DNA from: an uncultured Muribaculaceae bacterium | Lineage (GTDB): Bacteria; Bacteroidota; Bacteroidia; Bacteroidales; Muribaculaceae | Direction of reading: 5' to 3' | Assembly (NCBI GenBank): GCA_934636465.1 | Contig: CAKUAR010000002.1 | Span: 62,001-126,000, forward strand | DNA: 64,000 bases | Part shown: positions 8,940-18,073 of the stretch, piece by piece | Numbering within the stretch: position 1 is the first letter of the stretch | Layout of the letters: each line of letters begins with the position of its first letter | Position numbers and translations under genes: made by a program | Notes under the pieces: generated by a model | Told to the model about the DNA's origin: nothing | What the model saw: the letters and a program-made list of their open reading frames with translations, nothing else | The model's database searches: none

Positions 8940-9839
8940 ATGAGCAGTAACATCGAAATCAAGAAAAAATGTAAGTGGTGTGGGCAGATTTTCATAGCCC
9001 ACAAGACGACTACGAACTATTGTTCTCATAGGTGCAACAATGCAGCTTACAAGGAACGGATTAGGCAAGAGCGTATAGCTTCTTATCAAAAAGAGTTTTC
9101 AATGAACGCAGAAGAACCGTCTGTTGAAGACAAAGAGTTCTATACGCCACCCGAAGCCGCAAAACTCTTAGGAATTAGTCGAGCCAGCATTTACCGCTAC
9201 ATGGCAGATAACGTAATTAAAGCGGTTCAATTCAAAGGAAAAACATTAGTCAGGAGGAAAGACATTGAGCTTTTATTTGAAAATGCTGCGGAGTATAAGA
9301 AGATAGTACCCATAGAGAAAGCCCCTATTACCGACTTCTACACCACAGCCGAAGTAAAAGAGAAATACCATGTAAACGAATCATGGATATTTGCGGTAGC
9401 CAAAAAGAACAACATACCTCGCACTTTCAATCGTGGCAAGACCTACTGGAGCAAGAAGCACATGGACGCTTACTTTGCCAAGAAAGCCCCGGATCCCGAC
9501 ATTACCGAATGGTATAGTACCCAAGAAATGCAGGAGAAATTCGGTATGACCTTATCAGCCATCTACACTTTCGTTTCCAAGAACGCCATTCCTAAGAAGA
9601 AAGAGGGTATCATGGTGTACTATTCCAAGAAGCATGTCGATATTGCCAAAGGAGTGGCAGCACCCGAAGAACCGCAATATTATACGGTAGTCGAAGCAAT
9701 GGAGAAGTTCAATCTCACCCGTGACCAACTCTATCATTATGCGAAGTATCATAATATCTCAAAGATCAAGAAAGGCAAATACACGCTTATTTTCAAACCC
9801 GAATTGGATAAGCTACTTGCAGCCCCAAAGATTGAATAA
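8940..9839 (+). CDS. Zinc-ribbon plus four-HTH regulator of the integrase region
   Basis: A 299-residue protein. Residues 11-32 carry a CKWCG...YCSHRC pair, a probable zinc ribbon. Four repeated helix-turn-helix units of the excisionase/HTH_17 type follow, each opening with a tyrosine-containing signature: FYTPPEAAKLLGIS, FYTTAEVKEKYHVN, WYSTQEMQEKFGMT and YYTVVEAMEKFNLT. Each ends with a K-rich strand and a helix. Such proteins lie next to integrases in Bacteroidales elements and probably bind DNA to control integration or excision. The gene is 84 nt upstream of the integrase on the same strand. Confidence 0.78.
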   Translation: MSSNIEIKKKCKWCGQIFIAHKTTTNYCSHRCNNAAYKERIRQERIASYQKEFSMNAEEPSVEDKEFYTPPEAAKLLGISRASIYRYMADNVIKAVQFKGKTLVRRKDIELLFENAAEYKKIVPIEKAPITDFYTTAEVKEKYHVNESWIFAVAKKNNIPRTFNRGKTYWSKKHMDAYFAKKAPDPDITEWYSTQEMQEKFGMTLSAIYTFVSKNAIPKKKEGIMVYYSKKHVDIAKGVAAPEEPQYYTVVEAMEKFNLTRDQLYHYAKYHNISKIKKGKYTLIFKPELDKLLAAPKIE

Positions 9840-9848
9840 GTTATTTAT

Positions 9849-9891
9849 CGGTGAATGTTACCACCATTGAATCACCATATTCCTTTGCACC
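9849..9891 (+). repeat. Island control repeat, copy A (upstream of integrase)
   Basis: A 43-nt stretch starting CGGTGAATGTTACCACCAT and ending TTCCTTTGCACC closely resembles one at 13696-13738 (about three quarters of positions match with one gap). Copy A lies just upstream of the integrase gene. It may be a shared promoter/operator or an integrase-arm binding site. Confidence 0.45.
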
Positions 9892-9923
9892 AAACAAATG
9901 TAAAACTCTAAATATTAAACAGT

Positions 9924-11030
9924 ATGACACACACGTGTACAAAAGTAACAGTTCGTCAGAGAGCGATTCGAAATAATCGCATCTCCTTGTATCTGGATTA
10001 TTATCCGGCAGTCCGTAACCCTGAGACAATGCAGATGAGTCGTCGGGAATATCTCGGCATCTACATCTATGCCCACCCGAAAAACGAAATGGAAAGGGAG
10101 TTCAACAACGATATGCTGAACAAGGCAGAGGCAATCCGTTGTATCAGAGTGCAATCGCTTATCAATGAAGAATTCGGTTTCTTGGATAAGACCAAGCAGA
10201 AAGCCGACTTCCTTGCCTATTTCAAAAAGATGTGCCGAAGCAAAGATCAGAAATGGACGTTTGTCTATCAGCATTTCTACAACTTCGTTAAAGGGCAATG
10301 TACCTTCAGCGAAGTAAATGTGGACTTGTGCAAGAAGTTCCGTGAATACCTATTGAACGCCAAGCAACTCAAACACAGCAACCGCTCCATATCCCTCAAT
10401 TCGGCATCCGGCTACTACTCCACTTTCAGAGGGTTGTTGAAGATTGCCTATCGGGACAAATGGCTTCGAGAAAACATCAATGACTACCTTGATAAGATTG
10501 AACCGCAAGATGTGAAGAAAGAATATCTGACATTAGACGAGGTGAAGCAACTTGCCGCCACACCTTGTGATATCCCTGTTCTGAAAGCAGCCTCTTTATT
10601 TGCTTGTCTGACAGGTTTACGCATCAGCGATATTCTCAATCTTCAATGGGAAGATTTCGCTATTGCTCCCGACCAAGGCTATTGCTTGCGTATAAGAACC
10701 CAGAAAACCCAAACGGAAGCGACACTCCCTATCAGCTACGAAGCCTACGAACTATGCGGTACGCCCGACACGGGTAAAGTATTCAAGGGTTTGAAACGGA
10801 GCATGATTAACTATCCGCTGAAGAACTGGCTCAAAAAGGCAGGAATAACGAAACCGATAACCTTCCATGGATTTCGACATAGCTACGCAGTCATACAAAT
10901 CTCCTTAGGTACAGATATTTACACGGTCTCAAAAATGCTAACCCACAAGAACGTTTCCACAACTCAAATCTATGCAGATTTAGTAAATGTAAAGAAACGA
11001 GAGACAGCCAATAAGATTTCACTGAAATAA
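9924..11030 (+). CDS. int: Tyrosine-type site-specific integrase
   Basis: A 368-residue tyrosine recombinase with an N-terminal SAM-like core-binding domain (phage_int_SAM_5 type) and a C-terminal catalytic domain. The catalytic set is visible: Arg233 in TGLRISD, His315 and Arg318 in FHGFRHSYA, His341 in LTHKN and nucleophile Tyr350 in TQIYADL. It should integrate and excise the island. It is intact, unlike the replication module further along, so the island might still be excisable if directionality factors are supplied. Confidence 0.93.
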   Translation: MTHTCTKVTVRQRAIRNNRISLYLDYYPAVRNPETMQMSRREYLGIYIYAHPKNEMEREFNNDMLNKAEAIRCIRVQSLINEEFGFLDKTKQKADFLAYFKKMCRSKDQKWTFVYQHFYNFVKGQCTFSEVNVDLCKKFREYLLNAKQLKHSNRSISLNSASGYYSTFRGLLKIAYRDKWLRENINDYLDKIEPQDVKKEYLTLDEVKQLAATPCDIPVLKAASLFACLTGLRISDILNLQWEDFAIAPDQGYCLRIRTQKTQTEATLPISYEAYELCGTPDTGKVFKGLKRSMINYPLKNWLKKAGITKPITFHGFRHSYAVIQISLGTDIYTVSKMLTHKNVSTTQIYADLVNVKKRETANKISLK

Positions 11031-11039
11031 ATTATAGCC

Positions 11040-11399
11040 ATGAAACGAGGAATCATAACAAACAACGGAGCAGTCATCCAGATTTCTGATGGCGAAGTAT
11101 GGATGACCTCTTGGGAGATTGCCGACTTGTTCTATACAACAACTGGAGCAATCAACTCTCGCACAAAAGCGATATTGAAAACCAATATCTTAAAGGAGTA
11201 TGAAGTACGCCAATGTATCAGATTAGAGAATGGGAGTAGTACCGATGTGTATAATCTCAATATGATTATAGCCCTATCCTATCAAATAGATACAGGACAT
11301 TCCGCTGCATTCAGAAAATGGCTAATACACAATGTTCAATCCTCACGAGAGAACAAGGTATCTTTCCTTGTTCATTTAGGAGGTAGGTTCTACTGCTAA
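11040..11399 (+). CDS. Short RhuM-like protein
   Basis: A 119-residue protein directly behind the integrase. The segment YNLNMIIALSYQIDTGHSAAFRKWL parallels YNLDMIIAVGYRVSSPKATKFRQWA of the larger RhuM-family protein at 20124-21125, so it belongs to the same broad family. It is much shorter than that paralogue, and its last 20 residues (ending HLGGRFYC) do not resemble the family, so it may be C-terminally truncated. The function of RhuM-type proteins is not established. Confidence 0.55.
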   Translation: MKRGIITNNGAVIQISDGEVWMTSWEIADLFYTTTGAINSRTKAILKTNILKEYEVRQCIRLENGSSTDVYNLNMIIALSYQIDTGHSAAFRKWLIHNVQSSRENKVSFLVHLGGRFYC

Positions 11400-11404
11400 T
11401 CAGA

Positions 11405-11439
11405 AAGCCCGAATTAGATATAAAGTCCAATTCGGGCTT
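11405..11439. terminator. Terminator-like hairpin
   Basis: AAGCCCGAATT (11405-11415) and AATTCGGGCTT (11429-11439) form a perfect 11-bp stem with a 13-nt loop directly behind the RhuM-like gene. No long T run follows, so termination may be weak. Confidence 0.6.
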
Positions 11440-11565
11440 CAATTCATTAAAAAGTGGCATAGGTTGTCTAGGGTACCGACGCAACACACTGCCACTTTCA
11501 AAAAAACGCATCTACTATCCATAGAATGATATATATTTGCACACAAACGATTAACATATATCATT

Positions 11566-12453
11566 ATGGAGCAGAAAAAGATAGAACATATTACTTTGAA
11601 TCTGATTGTTTTCGGGACAATCGCTATCATTGGTGTTTTAGCCCGCCAGACCGTACTTCACTATGGTTGGGATGAGTTCAGCAGCTACCTCATTTTAGTG
11701 GTATACTCTATTATCATGGGAGCTATCTATCTCAATCTGCAAATGGTATTCAGTCAAATTCTTTCGCCAACAATAGAAAAGTGTTTTATGAGATTTGAGT
11801 GCTACCACAATAAGGTTGTGGTGGTAGAAGCTCCAGTAACGCACCCGGAACTTACCGAAAGTACCATAATTTCAGAACCTATCGTTTCAGAACCTGAACT
11901 CAAAATTGAAATCAAAACGACATCTGACACAACAGAAGAAGTCTCTATTTCATCGTGTTCCAAACTCAACGAAGACGTAGCAGAACTTCCAAAGGAAGAA
12001 ACCACACCTTCTACCATCAACAATATATCCATCGAAGAATCCAATCAGCCAACAGAATACGAAATATTCCGTGCCAAAGCTATGGCAGAAAAAGAACGAG
12101 CATCACAAGAAAAGTTAGATAAGGTTCTTACATATACGAAACAAAACTTGGTTCTCTACCTTAGCGAAACTGACCTCAATCGTCTATGTATATATATTAC
12201 TGAATACTACTTCTCAGATTCTCTACCCAAAGTCGAGCAGATAAAGGTTGATGCCCAATTAAAAACCATTGACATCATGCACTTTGGTTGGAATATAGGT
12301 AAGGCATTTGGCAAGCCACGCCTACAGACTGCCACCTTTATAAAGAGGGTATTTGCTCATACTCTCCGTGATTCGGAAATATCTACCATTGAACGCAAGA
12401 TGTCGCACACAGAATCAGAGTGCAAGATTAAATTGGATAGAAAAATAACATAA
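11566..12453 (+). CDS. Membrane protein of mobilizable elements, function unknown
   Basis: A 295-residue protein with two hydrophobic segments near the N-terminus (about residues 10-25 and 40-65), then a low-complexity acidic Ser/Thr/Glu-rich linker (about 85-165) and a conserved-looking C-terminal domain with DIMHFGWNIGKAFGK and FIKRVFAHTLRDSE. Proteins of this plan occur near integrases in Bacteroidales mobilizable elements, but I know of no assigned role. The topology suggests an inner-membrane anchor with a cytoplasmic C-terminal domain. Confidence 0.55.
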   Translation: MEQKKIEHITLNLIVFGTIAIIGVLARQTVLHYGWDEFSSYLILVVYSIIMGAIYLNLQMVFSQILSPTIEKCFMRFECYHNKVVVVEAPVTHPELTESTIISEPIVSEPELKIEIKTTSDTTEEVSISSCSKLNEDVAELPKEETTPSTINNISIEESNQPTEYEIFRAKAMAEKERASQEKLDKVLTYTKQNLVLYLSETDLNRLCIYITEYYFSDSLPKVEQIKVDAQLKTIDIMHFGWNIGKAFGKPRLQTATFIKRVFAHTLRDSEISTIERKMSHTESECKIKLDRKIT

Positions 12454-12463
12454 AGTCTCAAAT

Positions 12464-12745
12464 TTATCTTGGCACTTCCATATAATCTATCTTTCGTGAG
12501 TATGGAAGTGCTTGGATTACAACTACTGCGTTATTCGGAGCAAGAAACAACTTTACAGTTCCATTTTCAACTGATGTCAAAAGCAAATCAAATGTTTTAA
12601 TAGAGTAATCATCAGTATCTTCCCATTCTTCTTTACTCACAAGGAATAAGCCATCACCAATTATTCCATTCTCATAATCATTTCTACGACACACAAGGAC
12701 AAACTCTTGTTCGTCAAACATTGGGATATATTTATTCTTTTTCAT
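12464..12745 (-). CDS. Hypothetical protein, cargo pair member
   Basis: A 93-residue protein beginning MKKNKYIPMFDEQEFVLVCR. It lies 14 nt behind the gene at 12760-13608 on the same strand and both oppose the surrounding element genes, so they look like a two-gene cargo cassette. No family recognised; no signal peptide or membrane segment. Confidence 0.55.
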   Translation of the reverse strand: MKKNKYIPMFDEQEFVLVCRRNDYENGIIGDGLFLVSKEEWEDTDDYSIKTFDLLLTSVENGTVKLFLAPNNAVVVIQALPYSRKIDYMEVPR

Positions 12746-12759
12746 ACTTCAAAATATAT

Positions 12760-13608
12760 TTAAAATATTGCTATTACTGGTGCCCCTAAAACACTTCCTT
12801 CCTCATGTAAAAGCCAATGTTCATTTGAGTCAGAAGTAATAAATAAAGATATCATTGGATGTTTCGGTATTTCTTTTGTAGATACTTTTCCTTTGACATT
12901 GCCAGCTTCAAAATATGGCTCCCCTGTGCTTTCATTCTTCTTTACATCAATTCTTGTAGCTGATATTCTATCTTTAAACTGTTCAATGGTAAGTGTTTCT
13001 TTTGGAGGATTCGGAATCCATTCTTCGTACGGATGATAATCTATAAAATGGAATTTTTTCCAACGCCCAAACAATAATATTGCATCTTGTTTGACAATAC
13101 CTAATTTCAACATTATATTCTCAACAGCTACATCTTTACTATTTGGAAAAATATCATTTATATACTTGTCAAAAGAACTCGTGTAAATGTCAATCTTAGA
13201 CCTTCCTGTTTTAATTTTGCTAAGGTATTTGTAATTATAATATATATCCGTCAATCGCATTTTAGGAAATAATTCATTTGTAGAATCTAAGATCGCATGG
13301 TATAACATTTCTGCAGTAACCTTACTATCATTATCACATTGCAAGGATAGGAAATCATCTATTTGCTTAGGATAATCCGTAAAATCACTTATATCATCCG
13401 TGATGAATAAATAATCTTTCCCATTTACTTCCTCTAGACTAATTTTCATCAACCCTCTGCAAGCTGCCACTACTATGTATTCAGATTGTTTAATTATATT
13501 ATGAGAACTCCACTTGTCATAATACAAGATTGCGAAATAGAATAACTCATCTATTTCCTTAATTGTAATTTTTTTATGTTCTTGAAAAATAATAGTTCTT
13601 TTACTCAT
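12760..13608 (-). CDS. Hypothetical protein, cargo pair member
   Basis: A 282-residue AT-rich-coded protein with no signal peptide or transmembrane segment. It contains LFGRWKKFHFIDYHPYEEW in the middle and ends with a HWLLHEEGSVLGAPVIAIF tail. I do not recognise a domain. It is transcribed against the element's own genes, sits between the membrane-protein gene and the broken excision gene, and is paired with the 93-residue gene downstream. The position is a typical cargo slot, so defence or stress functions are possible but not shown. Confidence 0.6.
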   Translation of the reverse strand: MSKRTIIFQEHKKITIKEIDELFYFAILYYDKWSSHNIIKQSEYIVVAACRGLMKISLEEVNGKDYLFITDDISDFTDYPKQIDDFLSLQCDNDSKVTAEMLYHAILDSTNELFPKMRLTDIYYNYKYLSKIKTGRSKIDIYTSSFDKYINDIFPNSKDVAVENIMLKLGIVKQDAILLFGRWKKFHFIDYHPYEEWIPNPPKETLTIEQFKDRISATRIDVKKNESTGEPYFEAGNVKGKVSTKEIPKHPMISLFITSDSNEHWLLHEEGSVLGAPVIAIF

Positions 13609-13695
13609 GACAGATATGTTTTCTACTTACAAAAGTAGCTAAATTCCTTGTAATCACTACCAATCACCACCAAAAGTTATCTCACAGTTATATCC

Positions 13696-13738
13696 CGGTG
13701 ATGTTTTCCACCATCAAAACACCAATTTCCTTTGCCAG
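13696..13738 (+). repeat. Island control repeat, copy B (upstream of HTH pseudogene)
   Basis: Degenerate second copy of the 9849-9891 stretch, running from CGGTGATGTTTTCCACCAT to TTTCCTTTGCC, 24 nt before the start of the helix-turn-helix gene at 13762. The equal placement upstream of both integrase and excision-module genes suggests common control. Confidence 0.45.
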
Positions 13739-13761
13739 CGAACAATTAAAAACGAGTACGT

Positions 13762-14127
13762 ATGGCAAACGAACAAATCACTTTTGATAAGCTGCCCGAA
13801 GCGGTAGGTTATCTGACCGAACAGATCATTGAGTTGAAAAGAATGGTGTCGCCACTTCAACCGCCAGCATCAGACAAACACGTGTTGGTTGAAATTGAGG
13901 ATGCTTGCCGTATCATCAAAAAAGCCAAGCCTACCATTTATACATTGGTGCGCAAAGGGCTGCTCCCTGCCTATAAGAAAGGCAAGAAGCTCTATTTCTA
14001 CGAGGACGAACTTCTGGCTTGAATTGAGAACGGGCGTAGAAAGACTTCCGAGCAAACATATGAGGAAATGCTTGCCAATATGCAAGGAGGTGTCCGTCAT
14101 AAGCCCAAATCATCCGTAAAATTTTAA
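13762..14127 (+). pseudogene. Helix-turn-helix (excisionase-like) protein, interrupted by in-frame TGA
   Basis: The first 86 codons encode a HTH_17 protein (VLVEIEDACRIIKKAKPTIYTLV...) that stops at TGA 14020-14022 after DELLA. The same frame continues for 34 more sensible codons (IENGRRKTSEQTYEEML..., ending SSVKF) to a TAA that overlaps the next gene's ATG (TAATG). The family normally reads DELLAWIENGRR here, so the TGA is best explained by a TGG to TGA change. The N-terminal HTH might still be made. In related mobilizable elements this gene opens the excision/replication operon. Confidence 0.8.
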
Positions 14128-15503
14128 TGGATACATCTTCTATTAATCCGGCATCCATCATTGATGAAGCGGTTGATTTAAGTATGCGAATAGCTGGCAC
14201 TGATTTTCCGGTCAGCATATTCCCGACAAGAATCCAACGCATCATCAGTGAGGTTCACGAATGCCATAACTACCCGACAGACTACATTGCCGCAGCTATC
14301 CTTACGGCAATAGCGGTCGGCATAGGTAACACACATCTTGCCCAAATCAAGCAAGGCTGGGTAGAAAGCCCTATCCTGTATATGGCATTGATCGGAAGAC
14401 CGGGAGCAAACAAAAGCCATCCGCTTAGCTTTTCCATGAAGCTGTTTCTTGATTATGACTATCAGCAAAATCAAGTCTTTGAAAAGGCTCTTGCCAAGTA
14501 TGATGAGCTGCTGAGTATGAGCCGTAAAGAACGTGCGGATAACGGTGAGGAACAATTTCCACAGGAACCAGTCCGTAAACGTTTCTTGATTTCGGATGTA
14601 ACACCTGAATGATTGAGCCTCATTCATGCACAGAACAAACGTGGTTTATGCTTGTGGGCTGATGAGTTATCCGCTTGGTTCAAGAACTTCAATCGTTACA
14701 ACAACGGTTCGGAAGAACAGTTTTGGTTGTCGGTATTCAGTGCCAAAACCACTATATCCGACCGCAAGAATTCCAAGAGTTCCATCTTCATCAAGCGACC
14801 GTACATCTCAGTTATCGGCACTATCCAAAAGAAGATTCTCAGTGAACTGGCTAAGGGCGAACGTTCCAGTAATGGATTCATTGACCGTATCCTGTTTGTA
14901 ATGCCCAATCTGCAACAGAAGGCACGTTGGAATGACAAGGAACTGCCGGAGAACATTGAAAAAGAGTGGAATGGTATTATTGGCAAGCTGATACAACAAG
15001 AATATGCCCTCAATGAGTTTGGAGAGATAGAACTACAGATTCTTCTCTTCACAGAGGATGCCAAAAGACGGCTTTACGAATGGCAGCACCATTTCTCAGA
15101 GTTATGCGACCGAGAGACAAACGACACAATCGTGAGTATCTATTGCAAGTTGGAGATATACATCATCCGCTTCTGCCTGATTATCCAATTAGCCCGATGG
15201 ACTTGCGGAGAATGTGATAAAACCCACATCGACCTGTTGACGGTGGAACGAGCCATCAAACTAACGGAGTATTTCAAAGAATCCGCATTGAGCGTTCAAA
15301 ACATACTCAATGAAAATGCGCTCAACAACCAGCAACTGGCGATAGTCAATCTGCTTCCTCCAGCCTTTACAACTGCCCAAGCTATACAAATAGCCGAGCA
15401 GAACAGAATGAAGGAGCGCACATTTCAACGCTTTCTCAATGACAACATCGGGACTTTGTTCCGCAAAGAGAAGCATGGAGAATATTCAAAGATTAACCCG
15501 TGA
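14127..15503 (+). pseudogene. DUF3987-type replication-module protein, interrupted by in-frame TGA
   Basis: One frame spans 14127-15503 (458 codons) but is cut by TGA at 14610-14612 after ISDVTPE; it continues at once with LSLIHAQNKRGLCLWADELS. The two parts together resemble DUF3987 proteins found in Bacteroidales mobilizable elements: a Walker-like IGRPGANKSHPLSFS turn before the stop, and ADELSAWFKNFNRYN, GTIQKKIL and RILFVMPN afterwards. No frameshift is seen, so a single substitution seems responsible. The 3' part could only be made by re-initiation at a TTG. Confidence 0.82.
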
Positions 15504-15581
15504 CATTTTTGTCGGTTTTGACACTTTCCAAGCGAAGACGACAATAACGACAAAAGTGACACACCAAAAAAGAAACATACA

Positions 15582-16657
15582 ATGAGTACACATAGATTCA
15601 TATTAGAACCCTACAAAGGTGTCAGCACTCGGCACACTTGCCCGAACTGCCACCGCCAAAGATGCTTTTCCAAGTATATTGATACGGAGAAGCAAATCCA
15701 GTTCCCAGAATATGTGGGGCGTTGTGACCATGAGCAGAAATGCGGTTATCACTTCACGCCTCGTGATTACTTTGAGCAGAACCCGTCCGAGAAAGAAAGG
15801 TTTGCAGAAGATAGTTTCAGGAGTTAGTACCGATTAAGGAAGCACAACCTCTAGTCACATCCTACATTGATTTGGATATAGTCAACCAATCATTGCGTGG
15901 TTATTCTGCAAACAAGTTGTTTCAATTTCTGTCAACTTAGTTCGGAGAAACAGAAACATTAAAACTCATGAAGAGATACAAGGTTGGTACTTCTAAGTAT
16001 TGGGACGGTGCAACTGTATTCTGGCAAACGGATAACAAGAATAAAGTCCGCACTGGTAAAATAATGCTTTACAATCCCGAAACAGGTAATCGGATAAAAG
16101 AACCATACAATCATGTTACATGGGTACACTCCGTGCTGCACAAAGGTGATTATAATCTGAAGCAATGTTTCTTCGGTGAACATCTGCTTGCTGAAGACAG
16201 AAGCCGCCCTGTTGCACTGGTAGAAAGCGAGAAAACGGCACTCATTGCTTCCTACTATCTGCCACAATTCCTATGGATAGCATCAGGAGGAAAGAACGGT
16301 TGCTTCAATGCTAACAACCTATCCGTTCTGGCAGGAAGAAGCGTTGTATTATTCCCCGATTTAGAAGCGACAGACTATTGGCAGAGCAAAATCGGGCTGA
16401 TGAAAAGCTACGGGATTAAGGTGCGAATGTTCGATTATTTGGAAGCCCATGCCACCGAAAGCGAGCGAAAAGAGGGGTACGACATAGCCGATTATCTGCT
16501 CAAAGTGAAGCCTGATGAAGCTATCCTCCAACAGATGATAAGGAAAAATCCTGTCTTGAAAACACTGATAGAAACATTCGATTTGAAGCTCGTCAGCGTA
16601 CAACAAGGCACTCTACAACCAAAGGTTTCACCACCTAAGAAACGAGGTTTCAAATAA
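15582..16657 (+). pseudogene. Element primase (zinc-ribbon plus TOPRIM-like), frameshift and stop
   Basis: The 5' part (15582-15827) encodes a zinc-ribbon region (CPNCHRQRC...CDHEQKCGYHF). At about 15820 one G seems lost from a G run; restoring it gives RELVPIKEAQPLVTSYIDL and rejoins the downstream frame, which is cut again by TAG at 15938-15940 (STxFGETE). The 3' part, open from the ATG at 15968 to 16657, carries a TOPRIM-like segment (VALVESEKTALIA, VVLFPDLEA). So the gene has two independent lesions and full-length primase cannot be made. Confidence 0.82.
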
Positions 16658-16679
16658 GGAATACAGGGAGATAAATCGA

Positions 16680-16760
16680 GACTTTTTTACTGTAGCAAGT
16701 TAATGTCGGTGTATTACATTTCCCGACCACTTGCTCCTCAAAAAGTCTGAGGAGGTAGCT
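16680..16760 (+). other. Putative oriT of the mobilizable island
   Basis: Directly upstream of mobC lie nested inverted repeats: GCAAGT (16695-16700) with ACTTGC (16729-16734), enclosing GTCGG (16705-16709) with CCGAC (16723-16727), followed by a second hairpin TCCTCA (16735-16740)/TGAGGA (16748-16753). Position and structure fit a relaxase recognition and nick region. The nick site itself cannot be fixed by eye. Confidence 0.45.
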
Positions 16761-16798
16761 CCCGATGGTCACAAATTATTCACTAAAAAACAATTCAA

Positions 16799-17107
16799 AT
16801 GGAAAAGAAATATACAATAACACTTCGTCTGTCATATCAGCAACACGCATGGTTAGGTGCGCTTTGCAGACGAAGCAAGCAGACTCAAAGCGAAGTCATC
16901 CGTTCGCTCATCGAGAACGGTTCGGTACGTGAACGAATCACGCAAGAGCATATCCACATCATCCGGCAACTAATTGGTGAAAGTACCAATCTTAACCAGT
17001 TGGCAAGACAGGCAAACACCTACGGTTTCTTTGCCGTTGCGGACAGATGCGAGGAAATGGCTCAGTACATTAATCAACTTATAAAACGACTGAAAGATGA
17101 TAGGTAA
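16799..17107 (+). CDS. mobC: MobC-like relaxosome accessory protein
   Basis: A 102-residue protein. The N-terminus (YTITLRLSYQQHAWLGALCRRSKQTQSEVIRSLI) is ribbon-helix-helix-like, and the C-terminal half carries ESTNLNQLARQANTYG, the signature of MobC (PF05713) proteins that help the relaxase open oriT. It overlaps the relaxase gene by 11 nt, so the two are translationally coupled, and the oriT-like hairpins lie directly upstream. Confidence 0.85.
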   Translation: MEKKYTITLRLSYQQHAWLGALCRRSKQTQSEVIRSLIENGSVRERITQEHIHIIRQLIGESTNLNQLARQANTYGFFAVADRCEEMAQYINQLIKRLKDDR

Positions 17108-18038
17108 ACAAACTAAAGGGACTTCGTTCGGTGGATGCGTCCGCTATGTTCTCAAAGAGGAAAAATCCAAGCTATTAGAAGCGGCCGGAGTAGAATGTAC
17201 ACCCGAACAGATGGCAGTGCAATTTGAGTTACAGGCATTACTCAATGACAAGGTAAAGAATATTGTCGGACACACTTCGCTCAACTTTTCACCGGAAGAT
17301 AGCGCAAGGCTAAAGTCTGATGATACTCTGATGCTGAGCATAGCGCACGACTATATGAAACTGATGGGTATTGAAAACACGCAATACATCATTGCCCGGC
17401 ATATCGACCGTGAACATCCGCATTGCCATATCGTTTTCAACCGAGTGGACAATGACGGCAAAACGATTAGCGACAAGAACGACTTCCGTAGGAATGAGAA
17501 AGTTTGCAAAATGCTGACCGCCAAATATCGCTTGTACTTTGCCAATGGGAAAGACCATATCAAAGAGGAACGCTTACGCCCTTATGACAAGGCAAAGCAT
17601 GAGATATACAAGGCTTTGAAAAAAGAACTACCCAAAGCTCATAGTTGGGATGATTTGAAAGATGTGCTTGCCGACCGAGACATTGATATGAAATTCAAGG
17701 TCAGCCGGACTACACGAGAAATACAGGGTATCAAGTTTGAGCATAACGGTTTTTCTTTCTCCGGTTCAAAAATAAGTCGAGAGTTCAGCTACCTGAATAT
17801 CGACAACCGACTGGAAGAGAATGCTTGTGCATCCTTGTTGAAGTCTGCCAAGCAGGAATCCCAACAACAGAAAAAAGAGGTACAGCAAAGCATTTCCCAT
17901 TCCGATAATGGCATTGGCTTCAGTCTCGGTTTATTGAACAGTAGCTCATCTTACGATGCCACTGCCGCAGAAGAAGCAGAGTTCAATCGCCTGATGAAAA
18001 GAAAAAAGGCTAAGCGCAAGCGAGGCTTTCATTTATAA
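17097..18038 (+). CDS. mobB: Relaxase/mobilization nuclease
   Basis: A 313-residue relaxase of the PF03432 type found in Bacteroidales mobilizable elements (NBU/Tn4555-like). It starts MIGKQTKGTSFGGCVRYVLK, and the metal-binding three-His motif is present in ARHIDREHPHCHIVFNRV. The C-terminus is short and basic (KRKKAKRKRGFHL). It should nick the island at oriT and stay bound to the 5' end for transfer by a helper conjugative system. The catalytic Tyr is not assigned. The gene is intact. Confidence 0.88.
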   Translation: MIGKQTKGTSFGGCVRYVLKEEKSKLLEAAGVECTPEQMAVQFELQALLNDKVKNIVGHTSLNFSPEDSARLKSDDTLMLSIAHDYMKLMGIENTQYIIARHIDREHPHCHIVFNRVDNDGKTISDKNDFRRNEKVCKMLTAKYRLYFANGKDHIKEERLRPYDKAKHEIYKALKKELPKAHSWDDLKDVLADRDIDMKFKVSRTTREIQGIKFEHNGFSFSGSKISREFSYLNIDNRLEENACASLLKSAKQESQQQKKEVQQSISHSDNGIGFSLGLLNSSSSYDATAAEEAEFNRLMKRKKAKRKRGFHL

Positions 18039-18073
18039 TTCACTTTTTATTAACAACTTAAATTCAATTATTT

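Noticed and set aside
8706..11566. Near-identical ACGATTaACATATATCAT strings at about 8706 and 11548 as att repeats
   Set aside because: An 18-nt AT-rich match with one mismatch is expected by chance in a window of this size, and 11548 lies inside the element, not at an end.
14020..14612. Two in-frame TGA codons in adjacent genes as a sign of UGA recoding to Trp
   Set aside because: TGA is used as a normal stop in the same window (for example at 4094-4096 and 18470-18472), Trp is encoded by TGG throughout, and the next gene has TAG and frameshift lesions as well. Decay is simpler.
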